Assembly: GCA_900539175.1 (NCBI GenBank)
Contig: UQAW01000002.1
Coordinates: 57,749 to 121,748 of the forward strand
Origin: an uncultured Lachnospiraceae bacterium
GTDB taxonomy: Bacteria > Bacillota > Clostridia > Lachnospirales > Lachnospiraceae
Length of the DNA: 64,000 nt
Reading direction: 5' to 3'
The translations under genes and the position numbers were made by a program. This document shows positions 41,839 to 51,083 of the stretch, one piece after another (the first letter of the stretch is position 1; each line of letters starts with the position of its first letter). Below the pieces are notes generated by a model, which was not told the origin of the DNA, did no database searches, and was given only the letters and a program-made list of their open reading frames with translations.

Positions 41839-42819
41839 CCGCTGCCTCCTTCCCTTCAAACCATGCCGCCAATGCCTGTTCTACAACTGCTGCCATCTGC
41901 TTTGAATCCATTCCATCAAAATACTTACTACAAATAGACTTAGGAAGCTTGAAGCTTACACCTGCATTGCCATCAGTATGTTTCACCTGCAAGGCTTCAA
42001 GGATCTCTGCCATCTTCTCTTCTGTCAAATCTCCAGATGCCTTACGGAGTTCCTCCGCATATGCAGGCTTAACCTTAAGTCCTTGACGCTCTACAATATT
42101 CCAAAGCATCTGCTGTTCTTCCTCTGTCAGATAAGACACGTCCACTGCTGCCAGCAGAGCAATCTTGTTTTCATCCATCAGATTCTTAAATGGCTGAATC
42201 AGATGATTAATTCGCAGATACCTTGCAGCATTTCTGCTTGAAAAGCCATATTCAGAAGCAATCACATCCAGACTTTTTAACTTATTGCCATTATGGCAAC
42301 AAGTGTCATCCGGATCAGCACCACTTAATATCTGCAGTTCTCTGATAATGTCATTTCTCTTGCCCTGGCAGCACACCTTGTCATAGTGTGCCGCCATAAC
42401 TGCAGCCTTCTCACTTGGAAGCAAATCTGTAAAGGATCTCTGCATCAGGTTCGTTTCAATCACATAAACATAAGCCTCAGCCTCTGACAGACCTACCTTC
42501 ACAATAGCAGGCACCTCAGTAAGTCCTGCAAGCTTTGCTGCATTGGCTCTGTTATGACCAGAAAGCATTTCATATCCATCATCTTCTTAAGTACAATAAT
42601 TGGATTCAGGACACCATGCTCACGAATGCTCTCTACCATATCATTAAGACGTTCTCCCTCGTACAGATGGAATGGATGATTATGAAATGCCTTTATGGAA
42701 TCAATCGCAATCTGCTCCACACCATTCTCTGCCTTAACCTCAGTGGTCTGCGCCGAAGTATCCTCAGTCAGCAGATCCACCGCATCAAATATTTTTCTCT
42801 TACCTGCATTAGTCTTCAT
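41831..42819 (-). pseudogene. ParB-family protein, frameshifted
   Basis: Two frames together make one ParB. The first (ATG at 42819) gives the N-terminus up to ESIREHGVLNPIIVLKK; the second continues with DDGYEMLSGHNRANAAKLAG, the family's expected next block, through to the stop at 41831. The break lies near 42581-42590 (CTTAAGAAGAT on the minus strand) and is explained by loss of one base. I see no canonical slippery site, so it is a mutation or a sequencing error rather than programmed frameshifting. The start overlaps parA by 11 nt. Intact ParB would help segregate an extrachromosomal or excised form. Confidence 0.85.
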
Positions 42820-43594
42820 AAGCAATCAACTCCTTTGCTAAATTCTCATAAGCTTCACAAGCCTTACACTCTGGAGCATATTCCAGAAGCGGTTCACTAT
42901 AATACACAGATTCTCCGACCTTTACTGTATTCGGAATCTTACTGTCAAAGATTCTTATCTGACCTTCAAAGGTGTCACTGACCTGCTCTGTAATGACCTT
43001 ACACAGATTAGTCCTGGCATCGCACATAGTGAGCAGTATTCCTGCCACGTCCAGCTTGTCATTGATACGGCTCTTAATCTTCTTTACCGTCTTAAGAAAT
43101 TCCTGCAATCCCATCATTGCCAGCAGCTGAGGATTTACTGTGATAATTACTTCATCTGCTGCCGCCAGAGCATTGATATTCAGTGCTCCAAGTGTCGGTG
43201 CGGTATCAATGATAATTGCATCGTATCTGTCCCTGAGCGGTTTCAGAATGCCAGAGAGCATCTTCTCTGCTCCCATTTCAAGACGAAGCTTTGCATCCAC
43301 CGCTGACAAAACCATTGATGATGGAATGAAATCCACACCGTTACGGCTCATAATGTATTCTTCCGGTGCAGGCAGTTCTTCGTCATCAATCTGTGCCATC
43401 ATCAGATGACCGATTGTAACCGGAACTGCTGCAGGATCTTCCACACCAAAGCAAGTGGAGAGATTTGCCTGACTGTCAAAATCTACTGCCAATACCTTCT
43501 TTCCAATCTTCTGTAACGAATATGCCAGGTTATATGTAGTAACCGTCTTTGCACATCCGCCTTTCATACACGCTGTCATATATATCTTTCCCAT
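42809..43594 (-). CDS. ParA-family ATPase
   Basis: The 261-aa protein has a deviant Walker A KGGCAKTVTTYNLA (about 11-24), VLAVDFDSQANLS, and IIIDTAPTLGALN with Walker B. It is a partitioning or maintenance ATPase; its partner parB is frameshifted. AAGGAGG precedes the ATG. It lies after the small membrane protein and SymE genes, a grouping seen in conjugative elements of gut Bacillota. Confidence 0.92.
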   Translation of the reverse strand: MGKIYMTACMKGGCAKTVTTYNLAYSLQKIGKKVLAVDFDSQANLSTCFGVEDPAAVPVTIGHLMMAQIDDEELPAPEEYIMSRNGVDFIPSSMVLSAVDAKLRLEMGAEKMLSGILKPLRDRYDAIIIDTAPTLGALNINALAAADEVIITVNPQLLAMMGLQEFLKTVKKIKSRINDKLDVAGILLTMCDARTNLCKVITEQVSDTFEGQIRIFDSKIPNTVKVGESVYYSEPLLEYAPECKACEAYENLAKELIAYED

Positions 43595-43604
43595 GATTGC
43601 CTCC

Positions 43605-43754
43605 TTATCTGAGCAGCTGGTCTACTAAAGACTCAGCCTGTGCTTCCATTGCTCCATTGATTGCCGCCATAATATCCTTACCAAAAACAACGATGATGAT
43701 AAGAACCAACATAATAATTATGAGTTCCACCTTTGCCAAAATATCCTTCTTCAT
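43605..43754 (-). CDS. 49-aa single-pass membrane protein
   Basis: The frame encodes 49 residues with one hydrophobic segment (LIIIMLVLIIIVVF, about 11-24) flanked by MKKDILAKVE and a helical tail. Its ATG overlaps the SymE stop as ATGA, and it ends 10 nt before parA. It resembles small pilin-like or membrane-anchor proteins of mobile elements, but I cannot name a family. Confidence 0.65.
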   Translation of the reverse strand: MKKDILAKVELIIIMLVLIIIVVFGKDIMAAINGAMEAQAESLVDQLLR

Positions 43755-44062
43755 CCGCAATACACCGCCTCTCGCTCTGCCACAAATCTGGCATGAATCT
43801 GTTCCTTTTCCTTCTGATATCTCTTCTGCAGTTTCTTCATCTCTTCTTCCATGAAGGCTTTTTCCTCCGCTACCTGCTGAGCCTTTTCTTCATTCAGGCT
43901 GATGATCAGCTGTCCATCCTCACACTTGATTCTGACAAAATCACCAGTCTTGAAACCAAGTTCCTCTAACCACAATCCGCTGATTCTGAGCATTGGAACG
44001 CTCTTACCATTTCTGTAGATATCTCCTACTGTGAGATCTCTGTATTCTTTTCTTCCTGCCAT
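43751..44062 (-). CDS. SymE-family protein with C-terminal coiled coil
   Basis: The 103-aa protein has the SymE/AbrB-like fold signature (LRISGLWLEELGFKTGDFVR, then CEDGQLIISL, about 24-53), followed by a charged coiled coil (EEKAFMEEEMKKLQKRYQKE). SymE is an SOS-linked RNA-cleaving toxin in E. coli; in mobile elements of Bacillota related proteins of this size are common and may be regulators. I use the ATG at 44062, after GGAGG; the frame is open to 44149. It heads the SymE / 49-aa / ParA / ParB operon. Confidence 0.78.
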   Translation of the reverse strand: MAGRKEYRDLTVGDIYRNGKSVPMLRISGLWLEELGFKTGDFVRIKCEDGQLIISLNEEKAQQVAEEKAFMEEEMKKLQKRYQKEKEQIHARFVAEREAVYCG

Positions 44063-44115
44063 AGCAATACCTCCGATATGTTTTGATGTGTAGTTCCAGA
44101 ACGAACCACGAAAAA

Positions 44116-44144
44116 GGGACCCACATCTGAAGATGTAAAGTCCC
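44116..44144 (-). terminator. Terminator-like hairpin in the SymE leader
   Basis: GGGAC and GTCCC enclose the palindrome ACATCT-TC-AGATGT, and on the minus strand TTTTT follows. It lies 54 nt upstream of symE and shares a 15-nt core with the hairpin at 31046-31079. It may attenuate the operon. Confidence 0.6.
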
Positions 44145-44276
44145 ATCAATTTGCACGCAGCAATAAAAACAGTTGTCCTGAGAGCCTGGTACTCCCTCTG
44201 TCTTTATCCGTGTAGGTTATTCAATTAAGATCGGCGCCGTCCTTAATCTTAACCACCAGCTAAAATTGGTCAAAAA

Positions 44277-44333
44277 AATAGGACTAAGTCTGAAAAGCCT
44301 TTCGCTCACGCGGCTTCTTGACTTAGACCTATT
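44277..44333 (-). terminator. Terminator at the island / helicase junction
   Basis: Arms of about 22 nt (44277-44299 and 44312-44333, three mismatches) form a hairpin followed on the minus strand by seven T. Its right arm encodes the last residues of the truncated helicase. Confidence 0.8.
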
Positions 44334-45379
44334 ATCTCATACTCATCAATAACAATGATATCAAATTCGTCTTTCCCGAATCGAGCAAGTATTTCTGATT
44401 TTGCCATCATCTGCATAGTAGAAAATAAATAATCCGCTTCAAAATCCTTCACATTTCCCGAGAGAAGACCAAATGATTTTTTATTGCCAAAAACTTTTCT
44501 ATAACTGTTGATTGCCTGTTTTGCTATCTGTTCTCTGTGAACCAAAAATAGTGTCTTCGATGGATTCTCTTCCCGAAGAGCAAATGCTGAGGCATATGTC
44601 TTCCCAGTTCCGGTTGCTGATATTAATAAGGCTCTCTTCCCGCCAGCCTGTCGAATCTTTTGTAAATTCACGATAAACTCAACTTGCATCTTATTTGGAC
44701 GCAAACGGAACATTTCATAAGATACAGGCTTTTGCTCTTTCGCAATCGCCTTTTGCTTTTTTATAATCTCATACTTTTGTGAGTACTCACTGATAAATTC
44801 CTGATAGCACCTTGAATATTCAGAGTCCCAAAGCTGTTGGAATTCCGTTAAAATCTCATTTACATATTCCCCTTGATTCGAAGATACAATTCTCGTATTC
44901 CATTCTTTGTTTTTTGTCAACGCTCGAAGTGTCATATTTGCACTGCCTACAATAATACGATACAATTCATCCTCTTTAAAAATATATCCCTTTGTATGAA
45001 ATCCCTCTTCTTTTTCACTGGAACAATACATTCTCAGCTCAATGTTCTTAAGTTCTGCCAGTTTCTTCAAGGCTTTTGGCTCGCTAAAATTCAGATAATC
45101 CGTGGTCAGAATACGGCCTTTGACTCCTTTATTTTCCAGCTCTTTCAGTGTTTGTAAAAGAGGTGTAATTCCACTCATTGTAATAAAAGCAACACTAATT
45201 GAAAATTCTTCACATGCCAAAAGCTCTTCTTCAATAGAAGATAATACTTTTCGCCCCTCTTTGTAATTATTTGAAATAAACTGTGGCTTATATGCAAGGT
45301 TTGAAGGCATATTTTTATCAATGAATGCTGTTTCAAATCCTTGCCTTATTTGATTCATTATTTTTTTATTCATTCGCAT
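44306..45379 (-). pseudogene. DUF3427-type DEAD/DEAH helicase, truncated
   Basis: The 357-aa frame contains a phospholipase-D-like domain (GFHTKGYIF and VGSANMT, about 125-150) and the start of a superfamily-2 helicase: motif I ISATGTGKTYASA (about 253-265), motif Ia LVHREQIAKQA, and DEFDIIVIDE of motif II. It then stops; the whole second helicase lobe and DUF3427 domain, normally several hundred residues more, are missing. The last residues (YEIIGLSQEAA) come from the adjoining terminator. Such proteins occur in defence and repair loci. Truncation is most simply explained by insertion of the island or a deletion at its edge. The ATG has no strong ribosome-binding site. Confidence 0.8.
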
Positions 45380-45582
45380 TTTCCTGATTTTCTATTATTA
45401 AATATATCTCTGTATACAATCTGGTCTTCAAAATCCAACAATATAAAAACTATCCGCTTATATCAAAATCATCAAAACCTCTTACCACAAAACTACTCCT
45501 TACACCTGCTATCATTATACCGAAAAACAGAAGAATACACAACAAAACAATATAATCTATCTTTTCCCACAGCAGTAACCAC

Positions 45583-45837
45583 TCAAGCACTAGCCTGCAT
45601 ATTCAAGCCATCCTCCACTACAAGAATATCATCCACATGCACGCAGAACACTGCTGCCAGCACAACCAGATTGTCTACCGTCGGCAATGCCTTCCCATGC
45701 TGCCATTTATAAATCGCCTGGGGTGTGGCAAATCCAAAGATATCCTGTAAATCTTTTACTGAAAGATCATTCATCTCTCTCAATCTCAATATATTCCGCC
45801 CCGTCTTAACCAGATTAATGGTCGGGATCTTCCTCAT
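45583..45837 (-). CDS. XRE-family helix-turn-helix protein
   Basis: The 84-aa protein has a helix-turn-helix (MNDLSVKDLQDIFGFATPQA, then IYKWQHGKALPTVDNL, about 22-57) and nothing else. The start at 45837 follows AGGAGG; an ATG at 45861 is also possible. It sits 22 bp or more beyond RtcB on the same strand. Targets are unknown. The gap 45380-45582 is A/T-rich with no gene. Confidence 0.82.
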   Translation of the reverse strand: MRKIPTINLVKTGRNILRLREMNDLSVKDLQDIFGFATPQAIYKWQHGKALPTVDNLVVLAAVFCVHVDDILVVEDGLNMQASA

Positions 45838-45883
45838 TTCCTTTCCCTCCTGTTCCGGCATCAGACCGGAACATTGGAAAGTC

Positions 45884-47086
45884 CTAGTCTGATGCCTTAA
45901 AATTATAAATTGGTTTCATCACATCAATGACATCCACCGATTCCTGAATCACATCAATGATATCCTCCAAAGACTTATATGCCATTGGTGCCTCATCGAG
46001 TGTCGCCTGATTGACGGACGTCGTATAAATTCCTTCCATGGCCCGTCTGTACGCTTCCAGATTCAGATTCTCTTTCGCCTTTTTTCTGGACATGATCCTT
46101 CCTGCCCCGTGGGGAGCGGAATAATTCCAGTCCGGGTTTCCTTTCCCGACTGCCAGAACACTTCCGTCTCTCATATTGATGGGAATCAGCACTTTTTCAC
46201 CCTGATGGGCTGCAATTGCACCTTTCCTTAGAATCATTTCCTCTGTATCAATATAATTGTGAATGGTATGAAATGCATCCGTACCAGCCATCCCCGTTCG
46301 ATCAAGCAAAATTTTCCCAATCTTCTCACGATTTCTTTTCGCAAATCTCTGGCAGATTTCCACATCTGCCAGATAATCTTCAAAATAGGTCCCATAGAGG
46401 AAACATAAATCTTCCGGAATTGTAGCTTCTCTCTGTTCCCAGGAAAGCGCTTTCAGTGCCGTCTGAATTTCTTTCCTCCGGCCTGCAGCCTTATATTCTT
46501 TGATAATGGCATCCCTTTGTGCAAAGTACGTTTCCTTGCCCTTATTCAAATCAATTGCCAACTGCTGATAAATTTCTGCCACTTGCTTACCGAGATTTCT
46601 GCTTCCTGTATGAATGACAAGATAATTGGTACCATCTTTGGAACGATCCACTTCTATAAAATGATTTCCTCCGCCTAATGTACCAAGGCTTCTCTCCAAC
46701 CGCTTCGTATCTTTCAGGCTTCTGTAACATCGCAATTCTGTCAGATCGAACCTTTCCTGCCTTCCTTCCCAGACATTCATACCAGAAGGTACAAAGTGCG
46801 CTGCCTCATCCAATTTTTTGAAATCAATATCGCCTTTTCCGATATTTACCGTGTACATGCCGCATCCGATATCCACACCCACAATATTGGGAACTGCCTT
46901 ATCCACAACCGTCATGGTCGTTCCAATGGTACAACCCTTTCCGGCATGAACATCCGGCATAATTCTGACTTTACTGCCTTCGGTAAACTCATAATCACAC
47001 ATCCTTCGGATTTGCTCGATTGCTTCCTCTTCTATCATTTTTGCATAACAAATTGCAGTGTTTACTTTTCCTTTAATTTCTAACAT
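45884..47086 (-). CDS. rtcB: RtcB-family RNA ligase
   Basis: The 400-aa protein matches RtcB, which joins RNA 2',3'-cyclic-phosphate (or 3'-phosphate) to 5'-OH ends with GTP and Mn2+. Key motifs are PDVHAGKGCTIGTTM, GVDIGCGM with the metal-binding Cys, GGGNHFIEV, HTGSRNLG and SAPHGAGRIMSR with the guanylylated His (about 330-341). I use the ATG at 47086, 9 nt after AAGGAG; the ATG at 47095 abuts that site. In bacteria RtcB repairs tRNA or rRNA after damage. A candidate non-coding RNA lies directly upstream on the same strand. Confidence 0.95.
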   Translation of the reverse strand: MLEIKGKVNTAICYAKMIEEEAIEQIRRMCDYEFTEGSKVRIMPDVHAGKGCTIGTTMTVVDKAVPNIVGVDIGCGMYTVNIGKGDIDFKKLDEAAHFVPSGMNVWEGRQERFDLTELRCYRSLKDTKRLERSLGTLGGGNHFIEVDRSKDGTNYLVIHTGSRNLGKQVAEIYQQLAIDLNKGKETYFAQRDAIIKEYKAAGRRKEIQTALKALSWEQREATIPEDLCFLYGTYFEDYLADVEICQRFAKRNREKIGKILLDRTGMAGTDAFHTIHNYIDTEEMILRKGAIAAHQGEKVLIPINMRDGSVLAVGKGNPDWNYSAPHGAGRIMSRKKAKENLNLEAYRRAMEGIYTTSVNQATLDEAPMAYKSLEDIIDVIQESVDVIDVMKPIYNFKASD

Positions 47087-47124
47087 CTGCGTCATCTCCT
47101 TCCCGAATCACTTCTAATACCTGA

Positions 47125-47330
47125 GAAAAAGCCGCTTATCTTTTTCATATAAGATAAGCGGCTTCTAAAATCCATGTAAATGATTACAATCCATCGTATC
47201 AGATTTTCACACAGTTTCGTCTTCGCACTATCTTACAAGAACGTATCAAATGAAAGCCCTGACTTTTTGTCAGTGCCTCGTAGCGCCCACTGTTAAGATG
47301 TTCTAATACGAAACCTGTATTCATTATCCG
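47125..47330 (-). ncRNA. Candidate non-coding RNA or leader upstream of rtcB
   Basis: About 200 nt on the minus strand end in a strong terminator and contain several local hairpins (CTGAC/GTCAG near 47256-47270) and a longer pairing of GAAC...GTTC and ATCTTA...TAAGAT. No reading frame fits. It is either a free-standing small RNA or an rtcB leader that is attenuated. I did not match it to a known family. 47331-47635 holds no gene I can support. Confidence 0.4.
47129..47164 (-). terminator. Intrinsic terminator upstream of rtcB
   Basis: A 14-bp perfect stem (47129-47142 and 47151-47164) with 8-nt loop is followed on the minus strand by TTTTT. It lies 43 nt before the rtcB start codon. Confidence 0.85.
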
Positions 47331-47635
47331 AAGTTCCTTTCTGATTATTCTACATATCTATATTTTTCACTCTGCGTAATATATCCTGATTTGATCATGA
47401 TCCATATTCATAAAACCCGCAAATGTGCTTTTCCAAATTGCACACATGCTGCCATAATTTCATCACGGCCCCATTCTCCACTCGTCAAATGCAGGCAAAC
47501 TCCCATCTGACTCGCTTGCGTTCATTATACCACCCAAAAGTTAATTTGTCATTATACTTGTGGTATAAGCTCTCTTCTTCTGTCATAATTTGTCATATTT
47601 TCATATAGCAATTCAAATTACCTGATGACTCAGCC

Positions 47636-48859
47636 TTACTCCATATTGCTTAATTCCCGCTTCAATAACTGTACAAAAACAATGGCTGCAATTGCAAATA
47701 CCGCACCGACTGCAAATACTGTATGCATTCCATATCCCTTTCCCACCACGATACTGGTAATCATCGGCGCTCCCAATGCAGCAAACACAATCCCCAACAT
47801 CACCAGACCATAATTTTCACCGGAATGTTCCATACCAAAGACAGCGCTTGTAAAGGACGGAAAAATTCCCATAATTCCTCCATAACATCCATACATGATC
47901 ACGATTGCAGCAACTGCTGCATACGAATAGGACATACTGAGCACCACCATCGCTGCAGCCGCTGCCACTAAAACTCCTCTGATACATCTGATTCTTCCGA
48001 TTTTATCTGCCAGAGCAGGAAAAATCAACCTTGCCCCTGCATTTATCAATGAGCCGGCCATAACTGCACTCACAGCAATTGATGCTGGGATTCCCAGATC
48101 GATCTGGTGGCTCTGAGATACCGGTGATATGATAAAATAAGAGAGCAACCCCAGAAACATGATTGCTAACAGAAAATAAAAACGTTTTGTCCGTATCATC
48201 CCGGAAGCGGTATATTGTCTCGTTTTCTTATCTTCATTGAAACCTTTCTGATTCATCCGTGTTTCTTCCTCCTGCCCCCATACCGGATCCGGTACGCGAA
48301 AGAAAAGACTGCTCAAAATCCAGGCAACAGCAGATGCAGTTCCGACTACCAAAAACGCAAGCTTCGGTCCGCCTTTCTCTAATAGATAACGGCTGAGCGG
48401 TGCAAGAAAGAATCCGCACAGGCCATTTGCAGTCACGATTAAACCGGAAGCAAAACCAGTACGCCCGGGAAACCACTTCTGCGCAGTAGAAATAATCGCT
48501 GCATAAGTCATGCCCTGACCTGCCCCCTGCATGACCCCATAAGTAAAGTAGATCGGCAAGGGTGAGGAAACAACCAGAAATGCGGATAATAAGATACCCA
48601 CTGTAGATATCCAGCCTCCTGCGAATACCACCAACCTTGGATCATACTTGTCTTGTATACGTCCGCCTATTATATTGCCAAATACAAAGATACATAATGC
48701 CAGATAAAAACACATTGATGTCTGTCCCCGGGACCATCCGGCCTGCTCCATCATATAAGGTTGATAAACGGACCATACGTGCGGGTAACCAGTAAAAAAT
48801 ATTGCCAAAGCGCCCGATATCATCATCCATCTTCGTTGTCTTGCCTGCAATTTTGTCAA
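47636..48859 (-). CDS. OFA-type major facilitator transporter
   Basis: The 407-aa protein has twelve hydrophobic segments and patterns of the oxalate/formate antiporter group: RWMMISGALAIFFTGYPHVW, VFGNIIGGRIQDKYDPRLVV and a GVMQGAGQGMTYA helix. Substrate is probably a carboxylate, unproven. No ATG serves this frame well; a TTG at 48859 follows AGAGAGG, so I prefer it to the TTG at 48883. It is monocistronic. Confidence 0.88.
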   Translation of the reverse strand: MTKLQARQRRWMMISGALAIFFTGYPHVWSVYQPYMMEQAGWSRGQTSMCFYLALCIFVFGNIIGGRIQDKYDPRLVVFAGGWISTVGILLSAFLVVSSPLPIYFTYGVMQGAGQGMTYAAIISTAQKWFPGRTGFASGLIVTANGLCGFFLAPLSRYLLEKGGPKLAFLVVGTASAVAWILSSLFFRVPDPVWGQEEETRMNQKGFNEDKKTRQYTASGMIRTKRFYFLLAIMFLGLLSYFIISPVSQSHQIDLGIPASIAVSAVMAGSLINAGARLIFPALADKIGRIRCIRGVLVAAAAAMVVLSMSYSYAAVAAIVIMYGCYGGIMGIFPSFTSAVFGMEHSGENYGLVMLGIVFAALGAPMITSIVVGKGYGMHTVFAVGAVFAIAAIVFVQLLKRELSNME

Positions 48860-48883
48860 TTTTATATCATCCTCTCTTACCAA

Positions 48884-49222
48884 CCAAACAGACCTGCGAC
48901 ACAGTCATTTCCAAACAGGAACGTTGATTGCTCCAGGTGTATTCTACAGATTCCCTTTTCATACCGTCTAAAACAGTTTTCTGCTATAGTATTCCCTCTT
49001 TCCGATATTTTATTAGAATTATCTCCTTCTCTCACAGCAAATAAAAAAAATAAACTACACTGGCAATAAAGAGGATTTTTCCATAGCTTACCATCACTGC
49101 AATTAATTTACAAAAAAATTAATAGGAAGAAGCATTTTCAAGAATAGTATGTTATAATAAGACCAATATTTAGTTTTGTCAGGATTACACCGGATACTAA
49201 ATAAATTTATAGAAAAGGATAG
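48884..49222 (+). promoter_or_regulatory. Upstream region of the flavodiiron gene
   Basis: The gap between divergent genes holds a TATAAT (49153-49158) with a weak -35 and the inverted repeat TATTTAGT/ACTAAATA (49167-49203), placed to act as an operator or leader hairpin for the flavodiiron gene. I see no further gene here. Confidence 0.4.
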
Positions 49223-51022
49223 ATGATTACAATGGAGATTACGAGCGATATCAAGTATGTAGGCGTCAATGACCACAACGTGGATCTATTTGAAGGACAG
49301 TATGTCGTTAAGAACGGTATGTCTTACAATTCATACGTAATTATGGATGAAAAAATAGCTGTATTTGACACTGTTGACGCCCATTTCACACACGAATGGC
49401 TGGATAACATCGAAAACACTGTTGGTTCCCGCTGCCCGGATTATCTGGTGATACAACATATGGAGCCTGATCATTCAGCAAATATTGCAAACTTTATGCA
49501 GTTATACAAAGAAACCAAAATCGTTTCTTCCGCAAAAGCATTCTCAATGATGAAGCAGTTCTTTGGTACTGATTTTGCAGACAGACAGATTGTCGTAAAA
49601 GAGGGAGATACCCTTTCCCTCGGCAAGCATCTTCTCACCTTCGTTGCTGCTCCGATGGTACATTGGCCGGAAGTTATCGTTACCTATGACAGTTATGATA
49701 AAGTACTTTTCTCCGCTGACGGATTCGGAAAATTCGGTGCACTGGATGTGGAAGAAGACTGGGCAGACGAAGCCCGCCGCTATTATATCGGAATCGTAGG
49801 AAAATACGGTGCACAGGTTCAGAATCTCCTGAAAAAGGCAGCGGGACTGGACATCCAGACCATCTGCCCTCTGCACGGTCCTGTACTAAAAGAAAATCTT
49901 GGATACTATCTGGGACTTTATGATACCTGGTCCTCCTATACCGCCGAAACAGAAGGAATCCTGATTGCCTACACCTCTGTTTACGGAAATACAAAAAAGG
50001 CAGTGGAGACTCTGGCAGATAAACTGCGTACCAAAGGATGCCCGGACGTTGTTGTGATGGACCTTGCCCGCTGTGATATGGCAAAAGCCGTAGAGAACGC
50101 ATTCCGCTACAGCAAACTGGTGCTTGCCACTACGACTTATAACGCCGGTATTTTCCCATTTATGCATGAATTTATCACGAATCTGACAGAACGTAATTTC
50201 CAGAACCGGATCATCGGTCTTATCGAAAACGGCACCTGGGCGCCGCTTGCCGCAAAGACGATGAAACAGATGCTGGAAGGATGCAAAAAGCTGACCTTCA
50301 CCGATTCCACTGTTCGCATCCATTCCGCCCTTGACGAAACAAGCAGCGCCCAACTTGAAGCTATGGCCGAGGAGCTTTGCCGGGACTATCTGGCACAACA
50401 GGACGATACTGCCGACAAGAATGATTTAAGCGCACTATTCAATATCGGGTATGGACTTTATGTGATCACTTCAAATGATGGAAAGAAGGATAACGGACTG
50501 ATTGTCAACACCGTTTCACAGGTTACAAACACACCGAACAGGATTGCTGTCACCATCAATAAGGCGAATTACTCCCATCATGTCATCAAACAGACCGGCA
50601 TTATGAACCTCAACTGTCTGTCTACCGATGCACCTTTTAAAGTATTTGAAACCTTTGGTTTCCAAAGCGGAAGAACTGTGGATAAGTTCGCAAACATTAC
50701 TCCTCTCCGCTCCGATAACGGCCTTGCATTCCTGCCCAAATATATCAATTCTTTCATGTCCCTGAAAGTGGAACAGTACATTGATCTTGATACACACGGA
50801 ATGTTCATCTGCAGTATCACGGAAGCAAGAGTAATCTCAACAACAGAGACGATGACTTACACCTATTACCAGAACAATGTAAAACCGAAACCACAGACAG
50901 AAGGAAAAAAAGGGTTTGTATGTGTAGTCTGCGGTTACATTTATGAAGGAGAGGAATTACCGGAAGACTTTATCTGCCCGCTCTGTAAGCACGGCGCAGC
51001 TGATTTTGAACCAATTAGTTAA
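49223..51022 (+). CDS. Flavodiiron protein fused to flavin reductase and rubredoxin
   Basis: The 599-aa protein has three parts: a metallo-beta-lactamase-like diiron domain (about 1-250, with HMEPDH at 79-84 and later HGP), a flavodoxin-like FMN domain (starting ILIAYTSVYGNTKKAVE), a flavin-reductase-like domain (about 400-545) and a C-terminal rubredoxin (CVVCGYIYEG, then CPLCKHG). Such fusions reduce O2 to water (or NO) with electrons taken directly from NAD(P)H through the extra domains, protecting anaerobes. It is monocistronic. The ATG at 49223 is close to AAAAGGA; an ATG at 49232 is possible. Confidence 0.93.
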   Translation: MITMEITSDIKYVGVNDHNVDLFEGQYVVKNGMSYNSYVIMDEKIAVFDTVDAHFTHEWLDNIENTVGSRCPDYLVIQHMEPDHSANIANFMQLYKETKIVSSAKAFSMMKQFFGTDFADRQIVVKEGDTLSLGKHLLTFVAAPMVHWPEVIVTYDSYDKVLFSADGFGKFGALDVEEDWADEARRYYIGIVGKYGAQVQNLLKKAAGLDIQTICPLHGPVLKENLGYYLGLYDTWSSYTAETEGILIAYTSVYGNTKKAVETLADKLRTKGCPDVVVMDLARCDMAKAVENAFRYSKLVLATTTYNAGIFPFMHEFITNLTERNFQNRIIGLIENGTWAPLAAKTMKQMLEGCKKLTFTDSTVRIHSALDETSSAQLEAMAEELCRDYLAQQDDTADKNDLSALFNIGYGLYVITSNDGKKDNGLIVNTVSQVTNTPNRIAVTINKANYSHHVIKQTGIMNLNCLSTDAPFKVFETFGFQSGRTVDKFANITPLRSDNGLAFLPKYINSFMSLKVEQYIDLDTHGMFICSITEARVISTTETMTYTYYQNNVKPKPQTEGKKGFVCVVCGYIYEGEELPEDFICPLCKHGAADFEPIS

Positions 51023-51031
51023 ATGGCCAAA

Positions 51032-51070
51032 AGAAGGAAGCGGATACCGAACATTGTATCCGCTCCTTCT
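51032..51070. terminator. Terminator after the flavodiiron gene
   Basis: A 15-bp stem with one bulge (51032-51047 and 51056-51070) is followed by CTTTTC. It lies between the convergent flavodiiron and MATE genes and can serve both. Confidence 0.8.
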
Positions 51071-51083
51071 CTTTTCATATTGT

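Noticed and set aside
42535..42981. Plus-strand frame of 148 codons opposite parB and parA
   Set aside because: It is a shadow of two clear minus-strand genes and has no ribosome-binding site.
44063..44276. Origin of transfer near the SymE leader
   Set aside because: Short inverted repeats are present, but no relaxase gene or recognisable nic-site context supports this.
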